DNA of 64,000 nucleotides from Hyunsoonleella jejuensis (GTDB taxonomy: Bacteria > Bacteroidota > Bacteroidia > Flavobacteriales > Flavobacteriaceae): assembly GCF_900111025.1 (NCBI RefSeq), contig NZ_FOFN01000003.1, positions 186,001 through 250,000 on the forward strand, in the 5' to 3' direction. The position numbers and the translations under genes are program-made. The notes under the pieces are model-generated. The model did no database searches. It was not told the DNA's origin and saw nothing but the letters and a program-made list of their open reading frames with translations. This document shows, piece by piece, positions 10,201 to 19,069 of the stretch. Within the stretch, counting starts at the first letter, position 1; each line of letters opens with the position of its first letter.

Positions 10201-10758
10201 TATGTAAAATCTCGTGGCATGGCTTGTAGTGTTTACGGTGCGCAATTTTTAATGGATGGTTTATACAATGCGGGTGAAGCAGATTACGCCTTAGAGCTAT
10301 TAGCCAGTGAGGCAAAAAGAAGTTGGTACAATATGATTCGTATAGGCTCAACAATTAGTTTGGAGGCCTGGGATTATGAGTATAAAGTTAACTTAGATTG
10401 GAATCATGCATGGGGCGCAGCACCAGCTAATGTGATACCAAGAGGGTTGTGGGGTATAAAACCAAAAACGGCTGGTTTTGGTATAGCGACTATCAAACCA
10501 CAAATGAGTAAATTGAAATCTAGTGAGATTACTGTACCAACGGTAAGAGGGGCAATAAAAGCTAGTTACAAGTACAACAATCCACGATTGCAAACCTATG
10601 AAATTGAAATTCCAGGAAATATGGTCGCTGAATTTTCGCTGAACAATTTAGATGGTAAAGATTTCATTCATAACGGTGAAAAAGTACCATCAGCTTTTGA
10701 TTATATTAGGTTGTCACCAGGTAAGCATACCATTCAACTAAAAATAAATTCGTTTTAA
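7225..10758 (+). CDS. Bifunctional sulfatase (S1 family) - GH78 alpha-L-rhamnosidase fusion
   Basis: 1177 residues from the ATG at 7225, which opens a clean signal peptide ([23 protein letters not shown]). Residues about 30-470 are an S1 sulfatase: [20 protein letters not shown], a formylglycine site C79-A-A-S-R, and [15 protein letters not shown] beta-sandwich linker follows (about 490-600), then a GH78 module with [12 protein letters not shown] (Asp765, Glu769, Asp776) and a late [19 protein letters not shown] segment. The same fusion is known from the characterised ulvan locus of Formosa agariphila (an S1_25 sulfatase with GH78). It would desulfate rhamnose-3-sulfate and release the sugar in the periplasm. 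Acid-motif spacing is one residue shorter than in the Bacillus RhaB type. The subfamily call rests on recalled similarity only. Confidence 0.9.
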   Translation: MRKNSFLILILSILYAVSPLSAQHKNGNEKPNIIFILTDDQRFDAIGYAGNKYVETPQMDDLANSGTYFHTAIVTTPICAASRASIFTGLHERAHNFNFQTGNIRSEYMANSYPTLLKNNGYYTGFFGKYGVRYNDLDKQFDEYEDYDRNNRYKDRRGYYYKTIDNDTVHLTRYTGQQALNFIDKNASNKKPFCLSLSFSAPHAHDGAPEQYFWQNTTDNLLSDTTIPGPELGDDKYFEAQPEIVRKGFNWLRWTWRYDTPEKYQHSLKGYYRMISGIDLEIAKIREKLKEKGLDKNTVIIVMGDNGYFLGERKLAGKWLMYDNSIRVPLIVFDPRENTHQDINDMVLNIDVPQTIADLAGVKAPDTWQGKSLLPIVKQETNTIARDTILIEHLWDFENIPPSEGVRTKKWKYFRYVNDKTIEELYDLEKDPKEIKNLIGKKKYTEVANKLRAKLDELIKKNSNEYRAAPTDLTVELIREPATDVEIFDLKPEFGWTVPLGAKFQGAYQILVASNQESINANNGNVWDSGRVASLKSTNVEYNGKPLEIGKSYYWKVRIWDEENRLVDYSEPQKFTTGKSDSYIISTENKYNIEKIKPVKFEKRGDVYFIDFGKAAFATIDFNYTAKEPHTLTVRIGEMLDDKGNVNRTPPAKSNIRYQEIKVDVTPGKTKYQIEINPVPDKRMTGPSKAIPLPEDWPVLQPFRYAEVEGAKTALKAEDFEQLRYTSYWDDNASSFKSNDDILNQVWDFCKYSIKATTFAGLYVDGDRERIPYEADAYLNQLSHYTTDREYAIARRTIEYFMKNPTWPTEWQQHVALLIYADYMYTGNTELIERYYEPLKHKTLYELSNEDGLITSTKVTEEFMYKLGFEKGYKKPLTDIVDWPSKNFAGSKTKGERDGFVFKPYSTVINAFFYENMKIMAEFATLLGKTQEALDFEYRAAKAKKAVNEQMFDKERGIYVDGIGTDHASLHANMMPLAFGLVPEEHFSSVVDYVKSRGMACSVYGAQFLMDGLYNAGEADYALELLASEAKRSWYNMIRIGSTISLEAWDYEYKVNLDWNHAWGAAPANVIPRGLWGIKPKTAGFGIATIKPQMSKLKSSEITVPTVRGAIKASYKYNNPRLQTYEIEIPGNMVAEFSLNNLDGKDFIHNGEKVPSAFDYIRLSPGKHTIQLKINSF

Positions 10759-10765
10759 TTAAGTA

Positions 10766-12619
10766 ATGGCAAAACGTTTTTTCATAATTGTATGTGCTGT
10801 TTTAGTCTTATTTTCTTGTGAAAATTATAAAGAAGTAAACATTGATGGGGAATTAAAAAAATGGCATAGAGTTACCTTAAACTTTGAAGGTCCTCAAACT
10901 AGTGAGATGGATGAGAACAATCCATTCTTAAACTACCGGTTAGATGTTACTTTCAACAATGGTGAAGAAACTTTTGTTATTCCTGGATTTTTTGCTGCCG
11001 ATGGTAATGCAGCTGATACCAGTAGCGATACTGGTAATATCTGGCAAGTTAGATTTACACCAAATATTACAGGAGAATGGACGTATGCAGTTTCTTTCAA
11101 AGAAGGCGAAAATGTTGCCATAACTGAAGATATTACTAATGCCTCCAGCGCTGGTTTCATGGATGGGCAAACAGGAAGTTTTGTGATTGCAGAATCTGAT
11201 AAAACAGGAATAGATAATCGTGCTAAAGGAAGACTTGAATACGTTGGTGAATCTTATTTAAAGTTTGCCGAAAGTCAAAAATACTTCATAAAATTAGGTG
11301 TTGATGCTCCTGAGAATTTATTGGCATATACAGATTTTGATGTTTCAACAAACGCATTAGGTTTTCAAAAAGCATGGGAACCACATGCAAAAGATTTTGA
11401 TGAAAGCGCCACACCATATTTATGGCAAGACTCTAAAGGAAAAAACCTTTTAGGTGCTATTAATTATTTAGCGAGCGAAGCGCTTAATGTGTTTTCATTT
11501 TTAACCTTTAATGTAGATGGAGATGATAGGAATATATTCCCTCATTTACTAAAAGTGCCTATTGAAGACTACGAAAGCTATGCCAGTGTAAAGAAAAATA
11601 AGGAAGCTTGGGAAACCATGTTTCATAAAACAAGATTTGATGTTTCAAAACTAGACCAATGGGAACGAATTTTCGAATATGCCGAAACAAAGGGCATGTT
11701 TCTTCATTTTAAAACCCACGAAACTGAGACAGACCATTTAATGGATAAAGGTGTTTTTGGAACGGAAGGTAAATTGTACTACAGAGAATTAATTGCAAGG
11801 TTTGGCCATCACTTATCCATGAATTGGAATTTAGGAGAAGAAAACAATCAGCCAATTGAAGAGGTTATTAAAGCAGCCAATTATGTTTCAAAGTTAGATG
11901 CTTATAACAGTCATTTAGTTATTCATACATTTCCCAATAAAGATGATAGGTATGAAGAATTAATAGGAAATCAATCGCCATTAACAGGGGCGTCATTACA
12001 ATTAAGTCATCCAGAATTTATTGATGTTCATCCAAGAGTTTTAAAATGGCGAAATAAATCAAACTCCACAGGGAGAAAATGGGCGTTAGCAGTTGATGAA
12101 CCAGGGAAAGCTAATATTGCATTGTTGCCAGACGATGAAGACCCAGAGCATAATTATGCCAGAGGTAGAGCTATGTACGGTACACTCATGGCGGGTGGAT
12201 ACGGGGTTGAGTGGTATTTTGGCTATGCAAGTCCAAATTCTGATTTAACGTGTCAAGATTTTAGAAGCCGTGATTTATTTTGGGATCAAAATAGATATGC
12301 ATTGCACTTTTTCAATACCTATATTCCATTTTGGGAAATGGAACCTCATGACGCATTAATTTCGAGTAATGGAATTGCTTACTGTTTTGCAAAAGTAGAT
12401 GAAGTTTATGCAATTTATGTTGAAGCTAATGCAGATAAATTAACTTTAGATTTGGGGAATTCAGGAAAAACGTTCAGTATAAAATGGTTTGATCCTAGAA
12501 ATGGAGGCTCGCTTCAAGAAGGTTCGAATACTTCAGTAATTGCAACGGGTAATGCAGAATTAGGAGCTCCGCCATCTTCACCCGAAAAGGATTGGATTAT
12601 TCTGATTCAAAAGACTTAG
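10766..12619 (+). CDS. DUF5060-type putative glycoside hydrolase lipoprotein
   Basis: 617 residues, lipobox FSC (Cys18), starting 7 bases after the fusion gene. Residues about 30-120 match the DUF5060 Ig-like domain (LNFEGPQTSE, FFAADGNAADTSS, WQVRFTPNITGEWTY). A TIM-barrel-like core follows, with candidate catalytic glutamates in NWNLGEENNQP (Glu358/Glu359) and AVDEPGKAN (Glu445). The last ~90 residues resemble the small beta domain that often follows such barrels (SIKWFDPRNGGSL). The layout recalls GH140 and other DUF4038/DUF5060 glycosidases, but I cannot assign a CAZy family. It is presumably periplasmic and acts on an ulvan oligosaccharide with the fusion enzyme. Confidence 0.7.
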   Translation: MAKRFFIIVCAVLVLFSCENYKEVNIDGELKKWHRVTLNFEGPQTSEMDENNPFLNYRLDVTFNNGEETFVIPGFFAADGNAADTSSDTGNIWQVRFTPNITGEWTYAVSFKEGENVAITEDITNASSAGFMDGQTGSFVIAESDKTGIDNRAKGRLEYVGESYLKFAESQKYFIKLGVDAPENLLAYTDFDVSTNALGFQKAWEPHAKDFDESATPYLWQDSKGKNLLGAINYLASEALNVFSFLTFNVDGDDRNIFPHLLKVPIEDYESYASVKKNKEAWETMFHKTRFDVSKLDQWERIFEYAETKGMFLHFKTHETETDHLMDKGVFGTEGKLYYRELIARFGHHLSMNWNLGEENNQPIEEVIKAANYVSKLDAYNSHLVIHTFPNKDDRYEELIGNQSPLTGASLQLSHPEFIDVHPRVLKWRNKSNSTGRKWALAVDEPGKANIALLPDDEDPEHNYARGRAMYGTLMAGGYGVEWYFGYASPNSDLTCQDFRSRDLFWDQNRYALHFFNTYIPFWEMEPHDALISSNGIAYCFAKVDEVYAIYVEANADKLTLDLGNSGKTFSIKWFDPRNGGSLQEGSNTSVIATGNAELGAPPSSPEKDWIILIQKT

Positions 12620-12728
12620 ATAAGAAGTGTTTACTTCATTCGAAATGAACCAATATTGATGAATGAAGCTTAAAAAAGAAAACGCTTTATAGGTATGGCT
12701 TTATTTAGTCAGTTTTCTTTGGTATTAA

Positions 12729-12773
12729 CATAACAGTACAGGACGGGTTTTGGTGTGCCCTAAATTATCTTTA
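12729..12773 (+). promoter_or_regulatory. Putative PUL operator-promoter, copy 3 (oxidoreductase-GH43-GH3-GH105 operon)
   Basis: Degenerate first half-site CATAAC at 12729, then CAGGAC at 12739 exactly 10 bp on. TATCTTTA starts at 12766, exactly 27 bases after the second half-site. The downstream gene starts at 12802. Confidence 0.6.
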
Positions 12774-12801
12774 GCTTTTAAATTTCATCTAGATAAAATA
12801 C

Positions 12802-13773
12802 ATGAATTCGAGCATTATCAATTGGGGAATTATTGGTTGTGGCGATGTTACTGAAGTTAAAAGTGGTCCTGCTTTTCAGAAGCTAAAAGGTTCTTCCTTA
12901 GTCGCCGTTATGAGAAGGAATGAAGAAAAGGTAAAAGACTTTGCGAAAAGACATCAGGTGCCAAATTATACAACCAGTGCTTTAGAATTAATCAATGATG
13001 AAAATGTGAATGCCATTTATATTGCAACACCGCCTTCTTCTCATTTAGATTATACATTACAAGCCATTCAAGCAAATAAAAATGTGTATTTAGAAAAACC
13101 AATGGTATTGAATAGTAATGAAGCTAAAGTACTTTTAAATGCATTGAATAAAAGTGATACAAAAGTTACAGTAGCCCACTATCGCAGAAATTTACCTTTA
13201 TTTATCAAGGTGAAGGAATTATTAGATGCCAAAAAAATTGGCAAAGTAGTTTCGGCAGAAATTGATATTGCACAATCTAAAAATGCAAATTTAATAGCCA
13301 AAACTGATAAAAACTGGCGTTTAAATCCAGAAATTTCGGGTGGTGGATATTTTCATGATATTGCTCCTCATCAAATAGATTTAATGTATTATTATTTTGG
13401 AGACATAGACATGGTGAAAAAAGTAGCTGTTCCAGAAAATTCTTCTCCAAATGATGTTGTAAAAGGGGAGATTGACTTTAAAAATGGTGTTCAATTTAAA
13501 GGAAGTTGGAATTTTGTAGCTTCTGAAGATAGTGATAGATGCGCTATTATTGGAGAAAAGGGTGCCATAACATTTTCTTTTTATAGCGATGAAATAAGAG
13601 TTGAAACCAATAATAAAACGGAAACTTTCAATTTTGAAAATCCAAAACATGTTCAGCAACCTATGATAGAACAAGTGGTTGGTTATTTTTTAGGACAAAA
13701 TGAAAATCCGTGTTCGGTTGAAGAAGCGGCAGTAGTGACTAAAATTATGGATACCTTTTGCGGAATTGAATAA
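12802..13773 (+). CDS. Cytoplasmic Gfo/Idh/MocA-family oxidoreductase
   Basis: 323 residues with no signal peptide, so unlike the two related enzymes at 4395 and 5742 it should work in the cytoplasm. The Rossmann fold begins at once with INWGIIGCGDVTEVKSGPAF. The YLEKPMVLNS motif lies near residue 97, and GGGYFHDIAPHQIDLMYYYFG carries the histidine and aspartate of the C-terminal domain. The length and the GDVTEVKSGPAF form resemble small sugar or inositol dehydrogenases of this family. It is the first gene of an operon with GH43, GH3 and GH105, so it may oxidise a released monosaccharide. Substrate is unknown. Confidence 0.85.
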   Translation: MNSSIINWGIIGCGDVTEVKSGPAFQKLKGSSLVAVMRRNEEKVKDFAKRHQVPNYTTSALELINDENVNAIYIATPPSSHLDYTLQAIQANKNVYLEKPMVLNSNEAKVLLNALNKSDTKVTVAHYRRNLPLFIKVKELLDAKKIGKVVSAEIDIAQSKNANLIAKTDKNWRLNPEISGGGYFHDIAPHQIDLMYYYFGDIDMVKKVAVPENSSPNDVVKGEIDFKNGVQFKGSWNFVASEDSDRCAIIGEKGAITFSFYSDEIRVETNNKTETFNFENPKHVQQPMIEQVVGYFLGQNENPCSVEEAAVVTKIMDTFCGIE

Positions 13774-13776
13774 GTA

Positions 13777-15132
13777 ATGAAAAGAGTTTTTAAAATAACA
13801 AATGGAATTGTAGGTACAATGTTATTGGTTATAACATCTGTATACTCGCAAAATCCAATAGTCCCAAATGTCGGGTTAAACGATCCGCATATTCATATTT
13901 TCAATGATACCGCTTACGTGTATGCTTCACATGATAAATCCATTAAAAACGATAAGTTTATCATGGAAGATTGGTGGGTGTGGTCTTCGACCGATTTGGT
14001 GAATTGGACCAAACGCAGTGTTTTAAGTCCTAAAGACACCTATATTGGAAAAGAATTTTCAAGATGTTGGGCTACCGATGCGGCCTATAGAAATGGGAAC
14101 TATTATTTTTATTTTTCCGAAGGGAACGAACAAACGGGTGTAGTGGTTGGAGAAACACCAGTAGGTCCTTGGAAGGATGTATTAGGCAAACCTCTATTAT
14201 CCTCAGATTTAACACCTACGCATGAATACGATATGGCCATTTTTGAAGACAATGGTGAACATTATATCATTTTTGGTGTATGGGATTATTACATAGCTAA
14301 GCTCAACGAAGACATGATAAGCTTAGCAGAATCGCCAAAGAAAATAATTATTAATAATCCGAGAGGACCTTACAATCCTGATGGTAGCAATACAAAAATG
14401 CCAACAGACGATAAGCCTTTTGTGCATAAGTATAACGGAAAGTATTACTTGTCTTGGGGTTGTTTCTATGCCATGGCAGATAATGTATACGGGCCTTATG
14501 ATTACAAAGATACAGTTATAAAAGAGGAGAGTTTTGCCGAAGGCTTTGATGCTCCAACATGGCCAAATGGGTTTTTACAAGGGCGTCACGGGTCCTTCTT
14601 TGAGTGGCACAACCAATGGTATTATATTTATTGTGATATAAGTCAAACAGGAAATCGTTATTTTAGAGATAGCTTTATAAGCTATTTACATTATAAAGAC
14701 AATGGCGAAATGGCAACCATAAGAGTAGATGGCATTGGCGTTGGAAATTATAACGCTAATAATAGTATTGAAGCTGAAGACTATTTTAAATCCGAAGGCA
14801 TTATTAAAATTGAAAATACCATTGGAGGTTTTTCGATACAACCTCAATACGATAACAGTTATACCATATACTCAAATGTAAAAGGGTTGAATGATAAAAA
14901 TAGTTTAGAGCTACAAGTGATAGCTCGTGAAGCTGCCCAAGTTGATGTTAGAGCAGATAGCACCAACGGTAAATTATTATTTACTTGTAATGTGCCTAAA
15001 AATGATATGTATACGCTTCAAAATAGAAGGTTTGACATTGAAAATATAGAAAATACACAATCCATTTGTTTTGTGTATAAAGGAATAAAAGATAAATCGT
15101 TTATACTAAATAGATTTCAATTTAAAAATTAA
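13777..15132 (+). CDS. GH43-family five-bladed beta-propeller glycosidase with C-terminal beta-sandwich
   Basis: 451 residues, signal peptide ending near VYSQ (residue 25), 3 bases after the oxidoreductase stop. The three GH43 carboxylates are visible in order: Asp36 in GLNDPHIHIF (base), Asp101 in CWATDAAYRNGNYYFYFSEG (modulator), and a likely acid Glu255 in FAEGFDAPTW. Residues about 330-451 form a CBM6-like domain (IEAEDYFKSEGI). GH43 enzymes are mostly beta-xylosidases, alpha-L-arabinofuranosidases or arabinanases. Since ulvan contains xylose, a beta-xylosidase role is the simplest inference. Neighbouring GH3 and GH105 genes support a periplasmic oligosaccharide-trimming unit. Confidence 0.85.
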   Translation: MKRVFKITNGIVGTMLLVITSVYSQNPIVPNVGLNDPHIHIFNDTAYVYASHDKSIKNDKFIMEDWWVWSSTDLVNWTKRSVLSPKDTYIGKEFSRCWATDAAYRNGNYYFYFSEGNEQTGVVVGETPVGPWKDVLGKPLLSSDLTPTHEYDMAIFEDNGEHYIIFGVWDYYIAKLNEDMISLAESPKKIIINNPRGPYNPDGSNTKMPTDDKPFVHKYNGKYYLSWGCFYAMADNVYGPYDYKDTVIKEESFAEGFDAPTWPNGFLQGRHGSFFEWHNQWYYIYCDISQTGNRYFRDSFISYLHYKDNGEMATIRVDGIGVGNYNANNSIEAEDYFKSEGIIKIENTIGGFSIQPQYDNSYTIYSNVKGLNDKNSLELQVIAREAAQVDVRADSTNGKLLFTCNVPKNDMYTLQNRRFDIENIENTQSICFVYKGIKDKSFILNRFQFKN

Positions 15133-15153
15133 ACAACTACTAAAAACTATAAA

Positions 15154-17418
15154 ATGAAGAAATTATTTTCGTTATGCTTATTAATCAGTATTGCTGTTAC
15201 GTCTTGTGGGGAGACTGTTTCAAAAGATTATAAAGACGCTTCTTTATCCATTGATGAGCGCGTAGAAGCATTATTGCCAAAATTATCCCTTGAAGAAAAA
15301 GTAGCACAAATGCGCATTTTTCATGCCAACATCGGTACCAAACCTGATGAAAATGGTAACTTAAAATTATCAGACAGAGTTATAAAAAAACTAAAGCTTG
15401 GTATTGCAGGTATTAAAAACCCAGGAGAACATATTGATGCCGTAGCCGCGGCTAAAATGAATAATGAACTTCAAAAGTATATTATCGAAAATAACCGTTG
15501 GGGTATTCCAGCGCTATTCGTAACAGAATCATACAACGGTGTAGATGCAGAGGGTTGTACGCGATTCGGTCGCCCAATGACATCGGCAGCATCGTTTAAC
15601 CCAGAATTGGTACAACGCCAATGGGATGTTGTAGGTAGAGAAGCCCGATTGCGAGGGATGCACATGTGTCATTCACCAGAAGCTGATGTGGTGCGCGACC
15701 CGCGTTTCGGACGTATGAGTGAGGCCTTTGGAGAGGATACGTATTTAACAACGCAGATGGTAATCAGTGCCGTTAAGGGTGTACAAGGAAATTATGAAGG
15801 TTTAGGAAATGGAACTCATATTGGTGCTGTAGCAAAACACTTTGCAGGATACGGACAAGTATTAGGGGGTTCTAACTTTGCGGCTATCGAAATTTCTGAA
15901 CGCACATTAATAGACGAAATTTACCCACCGTTTGAAGCTGCTGTAAAAGAAGCAAAAACTTTAGGAATTATGGCGTCGCATGGCGATTTAAACGGTGTGG
16001 CGAGTCATGGAAATCCAGAATTGTTAACAGGAGTACTTCGCGATCAATGGGGGTTTGAAGGGTATGTGGTTTCAGATTCTAATGATATTGCACGTTTGTT
16101 TTATTTCATGAATGTTGCCGAAACTCCAGAAGATGCAGCACAAATGGGCTTAGAAGCAGGAATTGATATCGATTTATATGCTGAGGATTCTTATGCGTAC
16201 TTACCAGAAATGGTAAAGAAAAACCCAGAACTTGAAAAACTAATTGACAGATCTGTACGTCGTGTATTAAGAACAAAATTCATTTTAGGACTTTTTGATA
16301 ATCCTTACATCAATATTGAAGATGTTGAGAAAGGTAACAGAGCAGCGTCTTCTTTAGCATTAGCAAAAGAATCAGATTTAGAATCTATCATTCTATTAAA
16401 AAATGAAGATAAAGCGTTGCCTCTTTCAAAAGACAAATCTTTAAAAGTAGCTTTATTAGGGCCTCTATTAAAAGAAAACACAAAAGAAATGTTTGAATCT
16501 GTTGCGGGTTCAAATGTAAAATTCATTGCAGAAAAAGGATTCAATTTAACGAATCAAAAGGGTGGCGCTCCAGAACTTTTAGAAAGAGACCCAAAAGCCA
16601 TAGCAAATTTGGTAAATAAAGCAAGGTCTGCAGATGTTTCAATACTATTTTTGGGAGGTGATGAGTACACTGCAAAAGAAGCTTATTTTAGTAATAGTAC
16701 ATTAGGCGATCGTGCTACTATAGACCCTGTTGGCCCTCAAGATGAGCTCGTAGAAAGAATCAAGGCTTTAGGTAAACCAGTGATTGTGGTGTTAAAGCAC
16801 AGAAGGACCTTATCGATTAATGTAATAGCAGAACAAGCCGATGCTATTTTAGATACTTGGGATTTAAGTGAATTTGGGGACGAGTCTACAGCTAGAATTA
16901 TTTTTGGAGAAGTTTCTCCTTCTGGAAAGTCGCCTGTAACCGTTCCAAGATCTATAGGGCAATTACCTTTTCATTATAGTATGAAGGAAATCAATTATAA
17001 AAAAGAATATTTGTTCCTTGGTAAAGGGCCATTATACCCGTTTGGTCATGGTTTAAGTTATGCTAATTTTGAATATTCTGATATTAAAATTTCAAACCCT
17101 GAAATTACTCCAGATACTGAATTGGAAGTAAGCGTAACTGTAACTAACAATAGTGGTGTAAAAGCCAAAGAAGTAGTTCAAATGTATATTAAAGATGAGA
17201 TAGGTTCGGTTACTCGTCCAGATAAAGAGTTAAAAGGCTTTGAGAAAATAGAACTCGACGCAGGAGAAAGTAAAACCGTTTCATTCACGATAACACCAAA
17301 AATGTTAGAATTTACGGGGATTTCAATGGAAAAAGTTTTAGAAGCAGGCGATTATACCGTGATGCTAGGAACCTCTTCGAAAGATTATTTAGAAACTACA
17401 TTTAAACTTAAAAAATAG
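15154..17418 (+). CDS. GH3-family beta-glycosidase lipoprotein
   Basis: 754 residues, lipobox TSC near residue 18. The N-terminal TIM barrel carries [15 protein letters not shown] (substrate-binding region), AKHFAGYGQ and the nucleophile Asp308 in [13 protein letters not shown]. The alpha/beta sandwich domain spans about 400-620, and a fibronectin-III-like C-terminal domain spans about 650-754 ([24 protein letters not shown]). GH3 enzymes are exo-acting beta-glucosidases or beta-xylosidases. With GH43 and GH105 in the same operon, release of xylose or glucose from ulvan oligomers is likely. The sequence between nucleophile and sandwich is complete, with no frameshift. Confidence 0.92.
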   Translation: MKKLFSLCLLISIAVTSCGETVSKDYKDASLSIDERVEALLPKLSLEEKVAQMRIFHANIGTKPDENGNLKLSDRVIKKLKLGIAGIKNPGEHIDAVAAAKMNNELQKYIIENNRWGIPALFVTESYNGVDAEGCTRFGRPMTSAASFNPELVQRQWDVVGREARLRGMHMCHSPEADVVRDPRFGRMSEAFGEDTYLTTQMVISAVKGVQGNYEGLGNGTHIGAVAKHFAGYGQVLGGSNFAAIEISERTLIDEIYPPFEAAVKEAKTLGIMASHGDLNGVASHGNPELLTGVLRDQWGFEGYVVSDSNDIARLFYFMNVAETPEDAAQMGLEAGIDIDLYAEDSYAYLPEMVKKNPELEKLIDRSVRRVLRTKFILGLFDNPYINIEDVEKGNRAASSLALAKESDLESIILLKNEDKALPLSKDKSLKVALLGPLLKENTKEMFESVAGSNVKFIAEKGFNLTNQKGGAPELLERDPKAIANLVNKARSADVSILFLGGDEYTAKEAYFSNSTLGDRATIDPVGPQDELVERIKALGKPVIVVLKHRRTLSINVIAEQADAILDTWDLSEFGDESTARIIFGEVSPSGKSPVTVPRSIGQLPFHYSMKEINYKKEYLFLGKGPLYPFGHGLSYANFEYSDIKISNPEITPDTELEVSVTVTNNSGVKAKEVVQMYIKDEIGSVTRPDKELKGFEKIELDAGESKTVSFTITPKMLEFTGISMEKVLEAGDYTVMLGTSSKDYLETTFKLKK

Positions 17419-17423
17419 ACATC

Positions 17424-18551
17424 ATGAATAGAACCATTTTAACACTGTTAGCAGTTGTATTGTTATTTAATTGTTCAACAGCTCAAAAAGTAGCGGATAC
17501 TCAAACTGTTGATAAGGTTAGTGTAAAAGCATCTATGATAAAAGCGCTAGAATGGCAAGAAGCGCACCCTATTTTTGCAATAGCTCCTACAGATTGGACC
17601 GCAGGAGCCTATTATACAGGTGTTGCTAGAGCACATAAAGCTACGCGAGATATGATGTATATGGCAGCTTTAAAAAACCAAGGTTATTGGAATAATTGGG
17701 AAACTTATAAGCGTTTACATCATGCTGATGATGTAGCTATCTCATACAGTTACCTGTATATTGATGCGAATGGGGGGCGTAAGAATTTTGTGGATTTAGA
17801 ACCTACAAAAAAGTTCCTTGACGCACATTTATTTGAAGATGATAATTGGAAAGCAGGAACTGATAAAAGTAAAGAAGGTAAAACTATTTTATGGTGGTGG
17901 TGTGATGCGTTGTTTATGGCACCTCCTGTGTTAAATTTATATGCTAAACATACAAATCAACCTAAGTATTTAGACGATATGCATAAATTTTATATGGAAA
18001 CATATAATCAGCTTTATGATAAAGAAGAACGTTTATTCGCAAGAGATATGCGCTTTGTTTGGCAGGGAAATGCTGACGATACAAAAGAGCCCAATGGGAA
18101 AAAAGTATTTTGGTCTAGAGGGAATGGTTGGGTAATAGCTGGTCTGGCTTTAATTTTGGATGATATGCCAAAGGATTATGAGCACCGACCGTTTTATGAA
18201 AAACTATATAAAGAAATGGCTACTAAAATGTTAGCCATTCAACCAGAAGATGGATTGTGGAGAACTAGTTTACTTTGTCCAGAAACATACGACCATGGCG
18301 AAGTGAGTGGTAGTGGGTTCCATACATTTGCATTGGCATGGGGTATTAATAACGGTTTAGTAGATAAAAAGCATACGCCGGCAGTAAAAAAAGCATGGAA
18401 CGCACTTAAGGCTTGCCAACACGAAGATGGTCGCGTAGGCTGGGTACAGAATATTGGAGCTTTCCCAGAGCCAGCATCCGCCGATTCTTGGCAAAATTTT
18501 GGAACAGGCGCCTTTTTAATGGCAGGTAGTGAGATTTTGAAGCTAGAATAA
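17424..18551 (+). CDS. GH105 unsaturated rhamnoglucuronyl hydrolase
   Basis: 375 residues, signal peptide or lipoprotein signal ending near LFNCSTAQ. The (alpha/alpha)6 barrel signature is clear: [37 protein letters not shown] with Asp161 at the position of the YteR-type catalytic aspartate, [15 protein letters not shown], and [19 protein letters not shown]. The family hydrates the 4,5-unsaturated uronic acid that a polysaccharide lyase leaves at the non-reducing end, which opens the ring and frees the sugar. It fits directly with the PL28 ulvan lyase at 27219, and a GH105 is present in characterised ulvan loci. It ends the operon 28 bases before a terminator. Confidence 0.92.
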   Translation: MNRTILTLLAVVLLFNCSTAQKVADTQTVDKVSVKASMIKALEWQEAHPIFAIAPTDWTAGAYYTGVARAHKATRDMMYMAALKNQGYWNNWETYKRLHHADDVAISYSYLYIDANGGRKNFVDLEPTKKFLDAHLFEDDNWKAGTDKSKEGKTILWWWCDALFMAPPVLNLYAKHTNQPKYLDDMHKFYMETYNQLYDKEERLFARDMRFVWQGNADDTKEPNGKKVFWSRGNGWVIAGLALILDDMPKDYEHRPFYEKLYKEMATKMLAIQPEDGLWRTSLLCPETYDHGEVSGSGFHTFALAWGINNGLVDKKHTPAVKKAWNALKACQHEDGRVGWVQNIGAFPEPASADSWQNFGTGAFLMAGSEILKLE

Positions 18552-18578
18552 AACTACAAAATTAGGATTGAATATTGC

Positions 18579-18610
18579 CTCCTCGCTATAAAATGGCGAG
18601 GAGTTTTTTT
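18579..18610 (+). terminator. Rho-independent terminator after the GH105 gene
   Basis: Stem CTCCTCGC (18579-18586) pairs with GCGAGGAG (18596-18603), followed by seven T residues. The arm core resembles that of the terminator at 2712 (GCGAGGA), suggesting a common origin. Confidence 0.9.
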
Positions 18611-18625
18611 AATTAATCTGATTTT

Positions 18626-18670
18626 CAGAATAGTACAGGATACTTTGTTAATGTTTAATCTATATATTAC
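18626..18670 (+). promoter_or_regulatory. Putative PUL operator-promoter, copy 4 (in front of a gene remnant)
   Basis: CAGAAT at 18626 and CAGGAT at 18636, 10 bp apart. TATATTAC starts at 18663, exactly 27 bases after the second half-site (two mismatches to TAnnTTTG). It sits 16 bases after the terminator. The first intact gene is 400 bases downstream (19070); a decayed gene start at 18743 lies where a first gene would be expected. Confidence 0.6.
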
Positions 18671-18742
18671 ATAAATATTTGATAATAGGATAAATAGTGC
18701 TTGGTTTTAAATTAAAACTAGGATTTAATTTAGCTAATAAAT

Positions 18743-18924
18743 ATGAAAAAGACTACTTTATTCAAAAAGCCATCCTTTATTTTTTTATTATTATTAGGAT
18801 GCATAATATTCTTCCATTTAAAAATAGAGGCAACGGAGAATTCGTTGATTTATCAAGATTTTCCAAAGGAATATATTTTTTAAAGACAGAAGATGGGGTT
18901 ACCAAACGCCTTCTATATAGATAA
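18743..18924 (+). pseudogene. Internally deleted gene: signal peptide start plus type IX secretion tail
   Basis: From the ATG at 18743 the DNA reads MKKTTLFKKPSFIFLLLLGC, a signal peptide, and stops after 46 codons. In another frame the segment ending at the TAA at 18922-18924 reads NRGNGEFVDLSRFSKGIYFL then KTEDGVTKRLLYR. This matches the last strands of a T9SS type A sorting domain. The start lies about 70 bases after the predicted transcription start of operator copy 4. I read this as a secreted enzyme gene that lost its middle and a frame. A 75-codon ORF from 18697 spans both pieces but begins before the signal peptide and is not a sensible protein. The original catalytic domain cannot be identified. 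Confidence 0.6.
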
Positions 18925-18958
18925 TTCGGTGAGGCAAGTTCAATTATAAACTATAACA

Positions 18959-19006
18959 ATGAAATTTCTCAAAATTTGCACATTATTGAGTCTTTTTTTT
19001 GTTTAA
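18959..19006 (+). pseudogene. Vestigial signal-peptide start (16 codons)
   Basis: ATG at 18959 reads MKFLKICTLLSLFFV and then stops. It resembles the start of a signal peptide and may be the relic of a second lost gene, or chance. The rest of 18925-19069 is AT-rich spacer with nothing else recognisable. Confidence 0.25.
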
Positions 19007-19069
19007 AACAGTGTAAGTTTATATTACTAAGAATCAAAGTTTAAGATTAAATTCATTAACACAAATAAC

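Noticed and set aside
12675-12720. An inverted repeat (AAAGAAAAC / GTTTTCTTT) as terminator after the DUF5060 gene.
   Set aside because: The arms are A/T-rich, the loop is long and there is no T tract, so a terminator cannot be supported.
18697-18924. A 75-codon plus-strand ORF that could be a small gene.
   Set aside because: Its first part runs through a signal peptide in another frame, and only its last ~30 residues look like protein (a T9SS tail). It is better explained as part of a deleted gene.
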